Below are positions 57,938 through 64,000 of a stretch of 64,000 bases of DNA, one piece after another. Each line of letters starts with the position of its first letter. The stretch's first letter is position 1. The position numbers and the translations under genes are program-made. The DNA comes from Paenibacillus tyrphae (GTDB lineage Bacteria; Bacillota; Bacilli; Paenibacillales; NBRC-103111), in the NCBI RefSeq assembly GCF_027925525.1, contig NZ_BSDJ01000010.1, forward strand, positions 186,001 to 250,000, in the 5' to 3' direction. Below the pieces are notes generated by a model that saw only the letters and a program-made list of their open reading frames with translations, was not told the origin of the DNA and did not search any database.

Positions 57938-59507
57938 TCCGGGAGCGGGAGGCGGAGATCGTCGTCATCGGAGGCGGAACCGGCGGATGTGCGGCGGCGC
58001 TGGCCGCGGCCAGGCTCGGGAAGCGCGTGATCATGACCGAGGAAACGGAATGGATCGGCGGACAGCTGACGAGCCAGGCGGTGCCGCCGGATGAGCATCC
58101 GTGGATCGAGCAGTTTGGCTGCACGCGCAGCTACCGGCAGTTCCGGGACGGCGTGCGGGGCTATTACCGGCGGTATTTTCCGCTGACGGCCGCGGCAAGG
58201 GCGAATCTGCTGCTGAATCCCGGCAGCGGCGGCGTCAGCCGGTTGTGCCATGAGCCGCGGACGGCCCTCGCCGTTCTGCAGCAGATGCTGGCACCGTACG
58301 TTCACAGCGGACAGCTAACGATTTTGACGAGACATACGGCGAAAGTGCCGAAACCGATGGGGATCGCGTCGTTTCAGTGACGGTACGCTGCCTGCGGACC
58401 GGGGACCGCACCGTGCTGACCGCGCCTTATGTGATCGACGCAACCGAGTGCGGGGATGTACTGCCGCTGGCGGGAGTCGAGTACGTGACCGGCGCGGAAT
58501 CCCGCAGCCAGACCGGCGAGCCGCACGCCTTGGACGGAGCGGCCGACCCGCTCGATATGCAGGGCTTCACCTACTGCTTCGCGATGGATTATTTGCCCGG
58601 CGAAGATTATACGATTGCGATGCCCGCCCAATACTCGTTCTGGCGGAACTATCGGGCCGACTTCTGGCCGGATAAGCAGCTGAGCTGGACCGGCGTGCGC
58701 CCGTCTACGCTGGAGCCGGTCACTTACGAGCTGTTCCCGGGCACGGAGCGCTATTCGCTGTTTCATTACCGGCAGATTGTCGATAAAACGCACTTTGCCG
58801 AAGGCACGTACCGCAGCCATGCGACGCTCGTCAATTGGCCGCAAAACGACTATTGGCTGGGCCCCGTCATCGAGGTGAGCGAGGAGGAGTGCCGGCGCCA
58901 TCTGGAGGGCGCCAAGCAGCTCAGCCTGTCGCTGCTGTACTGGCTGCAGACGGAAGCGCCCCGACCGGACGGCGGTCAGGGTTACCCGGGCCTGCGCCTG
59001 CGTCCCGACATCGTCGGCACGGAGGACGGACTGGCGATGTATCCGTACATTCGCGAATCGCGGCGCATCCGGGCCGAATTTACCGTATTGGAGCAGCATG
59101 TGGGCGCCGATTGCCGCCCTGGCGGCCAAGCGGCGGCGTTCCACGATTCGGTCGGCATCGGGGCCTACCGGATCGATCTGCATCCGAGCACGGCCGGACG
59201 GAACTATATCGATATTTCGTCGCTGCCGTTTCAAATTCCGCTCGGCAGCCTGATTCCGATCCGCGTGGAGAACTTGCTGCCCGCCTGCAAAAATTTGGGC
59301 GTCACTCACATTACGAACGGCTGCTACCGGCTTCATCCGGTCGAGTGGAACATCGGCGAAGCGGCCGGCGCTCTTGCCGCCTATTGCATCGACAAGCGGC
59401 TCAGCCCGCGGGCCGTCCGCGGAAACGCGCAGCAGCTCTCGGCGTTCCAGTCGCTGCTGGCAAGGGAAGGCGTGGAGCTGGCTTGGCCATCGATGCACGC
59501 CATTTAG
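57934..59507 (+). pseudogene. FAD-dependent oxidoreductase (PF12831-type), frameshifted
   Basis: Two overlapping frames encode one protein. Frame A (57934-58380) carries the FAD site VVIGGGTGGCAAALAAARLG and EWIGGQLTSQAVPPDEHPWI and ends PKPMGIASFQ. Frame B (GTG 58377-59507) goes on with LTAPYVIDATECGDVLPLAG and ends WNIGEAAGALAAYCIDKRLS. Frame B is open and coding before its GTG (ESAETDGDRVVSVTV), so the break is a minus-one shift near 58340-58350, close to GCGAAAGTG. The sum, about 520 residues, is normal for the family. It could be a sequencing error, a true mutation or, less likely, programmed slippage. The enzyme would oxidise a sugar-like compound made by its neighbours. Confidence 0.8.
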
Positions 59508-59553
59508 CCGAGCGGGTAAACCTTATTTGATCATAAAACGAGGTGTAGCTTTC

Positions 59554-60615
59554 ATGAGCAATAAAATCCGCATTGCCATCATCGGAGCGGGTTCGATCTC
59601 GGAATTGCATCTGCAATCGTATCGGAACAATCCCCGAGCAGAACTCGCAGCCATCTGCGACCTGAACGAAACGAGAGCGCAAGCGAAGGCGGAAAAATAC
59701 GGCATTCCGCACGTGTATACGGATTATCGCGAGCTTCTGTCCCGCCCCGATATCGACGCTGTCAGCATCTGCACGTGGAATAACGGCCACGCGCCAATCA
59801 GCATTGCAGCGCTCGATGCGGGGAAGCATGTGCTCTGCGAGAAGCCGCTTTGCAAGACGGTGGAGGAAGCGTTAGCCGTAGAACAGGCCGTGCGCCGCAG
59901 CGGGAAAACGCTGCAGGTCGGCTTTGTGCGCAGATACGCCGCCAACACGCGTATCGTCAAGCAGTTTGCGGACAACGGGGAGCTCGGCGACATTTACTAT
60001 GCCAAAGCGTCCTGCATCCGCAGACTGGGCAACCCGGGCGGCTGGTTCGCGGATATCGAGCGTTCCGGCGGGGGACCGCTGATCGACGTGGGCGTTCACG
60101 TGATCGATCTGTGCTGGTATATGATGGGCAGGCCGAAGGTCAAGTCCGTATCCGGCAATACGTACCGCAAGCTCGGGAACCGCTCCAACGTCAAAAATCT
60201 CGCGTTCTACAAGGCCGCTGATTACGACGCCGGACACAACGATGTGGAGGATTTGGCGAATGCCATGATCCGCTTCGAGAACGGGGCTTCCCTGCTTGTG
60301 GACGTCAGCTTCTCCCTGCACGCCAAGGAAGACGAGCTGACCGTCAAGCTGTACGGCGAGAAGGGCGGTGTGGAGCTGGAGCCGAAGCTTGCGATCATTA
60401 CGGAGCGGCACGACACGATTTTGAATATCGTCCCGCAGATCAACAATCTGTCGTTCGATTTCGCCTCCGGCTTTCAGGATGAGATCGATTATTTTATCGA
60501 GGTATGCCGGGGCGCGAAGGAAACGATCAGCCCGGTGGAGGACGGCGTCGAGATGATGAAGATGCTGTGCGGCATTTACGAGTCCGCCGCTCAAGGCGCC
60601 GAAATTCGATTTTAA
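59554..60615 (+). CDS. Gfo/Idh/MocA family NAD(P)-dependent oxidoreductase
   Basis: 353 residues from ATG 59554 (GAGGTG precedes). Rossmann start IRIAIIGAGSISELHLQSYR, then AGKHVLCEKPLCKTVEEALA with the E-K-P lysine, and SGGGPLIDVGVHVIDLCWYM, whose G-V-H-V-I-D is the full catalytic histidine motif of the family (unlike the paralogue at 4476). Substrates are inositol-like or pyranose sugars. With the isomerase and FAD oxidoreductase upstream it probably forms a short pathway for an oxidised sugar or polyol. A terminator, now broken by an insertion element, follows. Confidence 0.93.
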   Translation: MSNKIRIAIIGAGSISELHLQSYRNNPRAELAAICDLNETRAQAKAEKYGIPHVYTDYRELLSRPDIDAVSICTWNNGHAPISIAALDAGKHVLCEKPLCKTVEEALAVEQAVRRSGKTLQVGFVRRYAANTRIVKQFADNGELGDIYYAKASCIRRLGNPGGWFADIERSGGGPLIDVGVHVIDLCWYMMGRPKVKSVSGNTYRKLGNRSNVKNLAFYKAADYDAGHNDVEDLANAMIRFENGASLLVDVSFSLHAKEDELTVKLYGEKGGVELEPKLAIITERHDTILNIVPQINNLSFDFASGFQDEIDYFIEVCRGAKETISPVEDGVEMMKMLCGIYESAAQGAEIRF

Positions 60616-60642
60616 CTATCGCTGCGAAGAGCATACGCTACG

Positions 60643-60678
60643 CCCGCCTAACCCGGTTATGGCGGGTTTCGTTTTTTA
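60643..60678 (+). terminator. Terminator of the isomerase/oxidoreductase operon, abutting an IS insertion
   Basis: CCCGCC (60643-60648) pairs with GGCGGG (60661-60666), then TTTCGTTTTTT. The T-run at 60672-60677 is also the left copy of the target duplication of the element that follows. Confidence 0.75.
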
Positions 60679-60773
60679 TAGCTTTTTTCTGAAATATTGT
60701 TGCTATAAAACGAACCTAGCCCAAATTTTGTTATAATAACAGTATCAATACTACAAAAAGTGAGCTGATTTCC

Positions 60774-61807
60774 GTGGAGTGGTCAGAACTTTATGAAAAG
60801 TTCTACGATATACCCCATACCGGAAAGGTCAAATTGTATGATGCCATTAAGGATACATTGTATCCAGAACAGAAAACCAATATCACAAACATGATTGAAG
60901 GCATACGTGAAGTTCGATTTAGTAACGGGCTAGCTTGTATTCACTGTGGGAGTCTGAGTTTGAAACGAAACGGAAAGTATCGTTCACGGCAACGCTATTT
61001 GTGCAAGGATTGTGGAAAAACCTTTAACGACATGAGCGGAAGTCCACTCTCTGGTATACATCACCCTCATAAGTGGCTTCGATACTTTGAAATGATGGTT
61101 GAAGGTAAAGGTAAATCATCACCCAAAATTGCGCAAAAATTAGAGATCCATATATCCACTGCCTTTTATTGGCGACATAAAATCTTGAATGCAATACGCT
61201 CACTGGGTCATACCACTCTAAGGGGTCTTGTTGAAAGTGATGAAACCCATTTCATAGAAAGCGAGAAGGGCAAAAAAGGTGGGATTTGACACCGTAAATC
61301 ACGCAAACGTGGTGGTTCAGCCCAAAAACGAGGCATTAGTAATGAACAGATTTGTGTTGTTGTAGCTAATGACCGAAATGGTGGTATCTTCTCACAATTG
61401 GCAGGACGTGGGCGAATAACTTCTGTTCAAATCAATCAAGCCATTGGCAAAGTTATCCATAAGATGCTGTATTATGTACGGATTCTGCAACCAACTATAA
61501 ATCATTTGCAAAACAAAAAAGTATCAACCATGAAGTAATAAATGCTCGTAAAGGCGTACATGTAAAGAAAGGTATCTATCATATCCAACATGTGAATTCG
61601 TATCACAGTCGCCTCAAAAATTGGATGAATCGATTTAATGGTGTGGCTACACGATACTTGGATAACTATTTATTTTGGTTCCGCTTCTTAGAGACGAATA
61701 AGGAAATTAGAGAAAAAATGACCCCAAAAGCAATGCTTATGGCATCATGTCAAAAGCCAAACTTTACGAAAGTAGGTTCTTTTAGGCAATCCAACTTAAA
61801 TTTCTGA
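60774..61807 (+). pseudogene. IS1595-family transposase, inactivated
   Basis: From GTG 60774 the first 171 residues are intact: a zinc ribbon with CIHC and CKDC, then GLVESDETHFIESEKGKKGG with the first catalytic acidic residues. A TGA at about 61287 interrupts it, after which the same frame resumes as KRGGSAQKRGISNEQICVVV. A one-base shift near 61460 moves the frame to [20 protein letters not shown] (second catalytic Asp) and [20 protein letters not shown], then to the end at 61807. So one nonsense and one frameshift mutation inactivate it. Its 3' end overlaps the acetyltransferase gene on the other strand by 58 bases. Confidence 0.9.
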
Positions 61808-62253
61808 CGACTACCTCCTTCTGGACCATTTGGAATTAACTCGTCTAACGGAATGAAACCAAACTTCTGGTACAACTTTCTTGCGGGTTGCCCATCTGGA
61901 ATATCATCACCAAATGTAATAACTACTACTTCTGATGGAACAGTGATAAGTCTCAAAACATGACCTACCAAAGCTGTTGCTATTCCTGTATTTCTCGCTT
62001 TCGATGAAACAGATAACCAACCAATTTTATATTTTGGGGCATTTGATGCTGAAAATAAAATTCCACCGAGCAATTTAGAACCAGGTAATCCATCGTTCTC
62101 TCTCACACAATAAGCGCTATCTTGATTTATATTCTTCTCTAATGCTTGTATAAACTTTGGATCATTTACCATTGGTCCAAATAGGTATTCAACCTCAGAA
62201 GCTAGCTCTAACCATCCTTTAAGGTCATCCATTGTTGCGCTTGCAACCTTCAT
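61750..62253 (-). CDS. GNAT family N-acetyltransferase, IS passenger
   Basis: 167 residues, intact. Acetyl-CoA site: [20 protein letters not shown] (R-x-x-G-x-A), then [20 protein letters not shown] and [11 protein letters not shown] (G-F at the end of the fold). It would acetylate an amine on a small molecule or peptide. It lies inside the inverted repeats of the IS1595-type element, oriented against the transposase, so it moved with it. Passenger genes are known in this IS family. Its last residues ([10 protein letters not shown]) fall in sequence shared with the antisense transposase end. Confidence 0.88.
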   Translation of the reverse strand: MKVASATMDDLKGWLELASEVEYLFGPMVNDPKFIQALEKNINQDSAYCVRENDGLPGSKLLGGILFSASNAPKYKIGWLSVSSKARNTGIATALVGHVLRLITVPSEVVVITFGDDIPDGQPARKLYQKFGFIPLDELIPNGPEGGSRQKFKLDCLKEPTFVKFGF

Positions 62254-62407
62254 AAATAACGCCCTTTCGTTTACAATATTTACCGCTAGGTCATGCGGCT
62301 ATCTTAAACTGATGCAATCATAACATTTTTAGGATAATCCCACTACTGTCATCTATAAAGCAACAATCTTTTAGAAAAAAGCTTTTTTTGTAGAGCAAAA
62401 TTACTGC

Positions 62408-62438
62408 TTGCATTCGAGTTTACTCGAAGGTATATACT
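62408..62438 (+). promoter_or_regulatory. MerR-type promoter/operator with 19-bp spacer
   Basis: TTGCAT (62408-62413) and TATACT (62433-62438) are 19 bases apart, the abnormal spacing typical of MerR-controlled promoters. The spacer holds the perfect palindrome TTCGAGT-TT-ACTCGAA (62413-62428). Transcription would start at about 62445, which is the A of the MerR start codon. Confidence 0.7.
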
Positions 62439-62444
62439 TTGAGC

Positions 62445-62861
62445 ATGGAAAAATTATTAACCATTCGCCAAGTCGCTGCGGCTACAGGTCTTAGTGTCCA
62501 CACCCTTCGGTATTATGAAAAAATAGGTCTCCTGTGCTCCATTCATCGCAATGAAAATGGATACCGTTGCTATTCATCCATGGATATCACTTGGATTGAG
62601 TTTCTAACTCGGCTTAAGGCTACCGGAATGCCGATCACCGGAATGCTGGAAATCGCTGAACTGCGGAGGCAGGGGGATTCGACTCTAACGGCAAGGAGGA
62701 TTCTCCTCGAAGAACATTACAGAGCAGTTCAACAAAATATGATTGAACTCCAGAATAATCTTCATTTACTCGCCGATAAAATCGTTACTTATAAGGAAAT
62801 GGAGAACAATTATTACGCCTCAAACGCCTTAAAGCAAAAGCCCGAAAAGCCACAAAAGTAA
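62445..62861 (+). CDS. MerR family transcriptional regulator
   Basis: 138 residues from ATG 62445. HTH and wing: LLTIRQVAAATGLSVHTLRY then YEKIGLLCSIHRNENGYRCY. The coiled-coil dimer helix follows (ILLEEHYRAVQQNMIELQNN). The C-terminal tail is short and polar with no metal-binding Cys pattern, so a multidrug- or stress-responsive type (like BltR/BmrR without a long effector domain) is likely. It probably activates its own promoter and the MFS gene downstream. With the promoter predicted at 62408-62438, the mRNA may be leaderless. Confidence 0.92.
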   Translation: MEKLLTIRQVAAATGLSVHTLRYYEKIGLLCSIHRNENGYRCYSSMDITWIEFLTRLKATGMPITGMLEIAELRRQGDSTLTARRILLEEHYRAVQQNMIELQNNLHLLADKIVTYKEMENNYYASNALKQKPEKPQK

Positions 62862-62976
62862 GTATGAAACAAGTCCTTTGCCGTTTTTCATAGCGAATTA
62901 TAAGGCGGGACCGGATTAAAACCAACTAAAAATATACCAATACTTTGATATTGCGCAATCGAAAGGATGAACACCC

Positions 62977-63828
62977 TTGCAAATGAACAAGTCATTCCTC
63001 ACATTTTCTATCGTTCTCGGAGTATTCGGCATAATAAATACGGAGCTTGGCATCGTGGGCATTTTGCCGCAAATTGCGGAGCACTTTCAAATAAGCGCCT
63101 CTCAAGCAGGCACGCTTGTAAGCATGTTTGCATTGATCATTGCCGTTTCCGGTCCGTGTATGACACTTTTATTTTCCGGTATAAACCGAAAAAAGATTTT
63201 GGCTGGAGTGCTCGCCGTTTTCGCCATTTCGAATCTATTTTCCGCCTTTGCCCCAACCTTTACCGCCTTATTGCTGTTTCGGCTGCTGCCCGCATTTCTT
63301 CATCCGGTTTATTTTTCTGTAGCATTCGCAGCGGCAGCAAGCTCCGTTTCGAAAGAGCAGAGCGCTACGGCCGTGGCCAAAGTTTTTATTGGGCTAACGG
63401 TCGGGATGGTCATAGGCGTTCCGATCACATCGTTTATCGGGGATCAGTTTTCGCTTAAAGCCGCATTTCTTTTTTCCTCTATCATCAATGCCATCGCACT
63501 GGCTGGAATTGCGGCTTTTATTCCGTCATTACCCGTAAAAAGCAAATTATCCTATGGCGAGCAATTGACCATTTTGACAAAACCGCAGCTATGGCTTAAC
63601 GTTGCAGCGGCTTGCTTCATCCTGGCGGCCTTATATTCTGTCTACTCCTATTTTGCGGAATTTCTCAAGGTCGTCACAGGGATGAACGGTAAAACCGTAA
63701 GCGTCATGTTAGTTCTTTTTGGGCTCAGCGGTATTTTTGGAAATCTGCAAGCGGCGAAATATTTAAGCAAAAATAGGCTAAAAACCATTGTTTTTTATCC
63801 TCTTGTGCTTGGCGCCATTTATCGTTAA
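62977..63828 (+). pseudogene. MFS transporter, truncated at C-terminus
   Basis: 283 residues where about 390 are expected. The N-terminal part is intact: IVLGVFGIINTELGIVGILP, SQAGTLVSMFALIIAVSGPC, RLLPAFLHPVYFSVAFAAAA and KVFIGLTVGMVIGVPITSFI (motif C). The protein stops after KTIVFYPLVLGAIYR, near the eighth or ninth helix. A 63840-63861 hairpin and the start of tnpB follow at once, so an IS200/IS605 element probably removed or displaced the last quarter. ATG 62983 or TTG 62977 (AAAGGATG at 62962) may start it. Probably inactive. Confidence 0.85.
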
Positions 63829-64000
63829 GGCTGAGAAGACTCCCTCTTCGATAAGGGGGAGATGAATCAGCATCTCTTGTGTACGAATGCGAACATACGT
63901 GCTATAATTGTAATAAAATCACCAAAAGAGGTAAATGCTTGCATGTTGCATCATAAAGCTTTTCGCTTTCGCATCTACCCTACGGAGGAGCAAACGACGC
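63829..64000 (+). mobile_element. Left part of an IS200/IS605-type element (runs off window)
   Basis: The end of the truncated MFS gene is followed by a subterminal hairpin, CTCCCTC (63840-63846) against GGGGGAG (63855-63861) with one T-G wobble, the kind of structure used by TnpA of this family. A TATAAT at 63903-63908 and the tnpB start at 63943 follow. The exact boundary is not fixed. Confidence 0.6.
63943..64000 (+). CDS. tnpB: IS605-type OrfB/TnpB (RNA-guided nuclease), N-terminus only
   Basis: Nineteen codons are visible: MLHHKAFRFRIYPTEEQTT. This is the standard TnpB opening (H-K-A-[FY]-[KR]-[FY]-R-[IL]-Y-P-x-x-E-Q). A GAGGT ribosome site lies upstream. TnpB is the RuvC-type nuclease guided by an omega RNA made from the element's right end, which is outside the window. 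Whether the gene is complete cannot be seen. Confidence 0.85.
   Translation, partial: MLHHKAFRFRIYPTEEQTT

Larger units (their letters stand above)
60680..62383. mobile_element. IS1595-type insertion sequence with GNAT passenger gene
   Basis: The ends are inverted partners: AGCTTTTTTCT (60680-60690) ... ATTGTTGCT (to 60704) against the reverse of 62359-62383, 23 of 25 bases identical. Flanking octamers TTTTTTAT (60672-60679) and TTTTTTGT (62384-62391) agree at seven of eight, consistent with the 8-bp target duplication of IS1595-family elements. Inside are a broken transposase of that family and, convergent, an acetyltransferase. The decay of the transposase and the changed duplication show an old insertion. 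Base composition is clearly more AT-rich than the flanks. Confidence 0.8.

Noticed and set aside
58377-59507. Independent oxidoreductase gene starting at GTG 58377
   Set aside because: The same frame is coding-like upstream of the GTG and the N-terminal FAD-binding half lies in the preceding frame, so this is the second half of one broken gene.
1-64000. CRISPR arrays, rRNA, tRNA genes, prophage structural genes
   Set aside because: No regularly spaced repeats, no rRNA-like or cloverleaf sequence and no phage structural proteins were seen on reading both strands.

Overview
The window looks like chromosomal DNA of a Paenibacillaceae bacterium (Paenibacillus or Cohnella type). The reasons are moderately GC-rich genes with AGGAGG-type ribosome sites and TTGACA/TATAAT promoters, paired YesM/YesN-type two-component genes, several AraC-type response regulators, S-layer-homology (SLH) surface proteins and a Bacillus-style assimilatory nitrate operon. 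No rRNA, tRNA, CRISPR array or replication origin was seen. AT-rich patches at about 13.7-14.8, 29.2-29.9, 43.8-44.5 and 60.7-62.4 kb look like acquired or mobile DNA.

Layout. 0-6.2 kb: truncated siderophore-type binding lipoprotein, DJ-1/PfpI protein, DUF2306 membrane protein, TetR regulator, a stand-alone PPDK-like domain protein, a coiled-coil protein, a Gfo/Idh/MocA oxidoreductase and a sirtuin. 6.2-13.6 kb: nitrate assimilation, with a divergent ANTAR regulator, a perfect GlnR/TnrA-type box, a sigma-A promoter, a leader carrying two ANTAR hexaloop hairpins overlapping a terminator, then nasA-nirB-nirD-nasC. 13.7-14.9 kb: small XRE regulator, serine-recombinase remnant and a small helical protein. 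14.9-24.9 kb: an acyl-CoA ligase, a 1071-residue STAND/BTAD regulator, a ketoacyl-synthase-III-like enzyme, an intracellular hydrolase with a GWSMG box, a ketoacyl reductase, a secreted hydrolase and another alpha/beta hydrolase. I infer hydroxyalkanoate or acyl-ester turnover.

25-31 kb: SLH-anchored serine hydrolase lipoprotein, a single-chain membrane histidine kinase/response regulator/HTH fusion, an AT-rich gene probably starting at ATT, and an AraC-type response regulator. 31.5-38.3 kb: a 2241-residue SLH surface protein with a phosphodiester glycosidase domain and a metallophosphatase domain. 38-40 kb: motA-motB. 40-44.5 kb: MFS pump with divergent MarR, two orphan immunity-type genes, then XRE divergent from an HEPN-like gene preceded by a 12-codon leader. 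44.6-50.3 kb: YesM/YesN pair and a LysR/MFS divergent pair.

50.3-56.9 kb: Fe(III)-type ABC transporter (binding protein, ATPase, double permease) behind a structured 5' leader, followed by a second binding protein and a PP2C-like phosphatase. 57-60.6 kb: sugar catabolic group (TIM-barrel isomerase, frameshifted FAD oxidoreductase, Gfo/Idh/MocA). 60.7-62.4 kb: a decayed IS1595-type element with matched ends, an 8-bp target duplication and a GNAT passenger, inserted in a terminator T-tract. 62.4-64 kb: MerR regulator and an MFS pump truncated next to the start of an IS200/IS605-type tnpB.

The least explained signals are two approximately 245-bp imperfect long-inverted-repeat elements (31171-31412 and 50309-50560). 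They share a 34-nt core at 29 of 34 positions although their stems differ, which suggests a dispersed family of structured repeats or RNAs.
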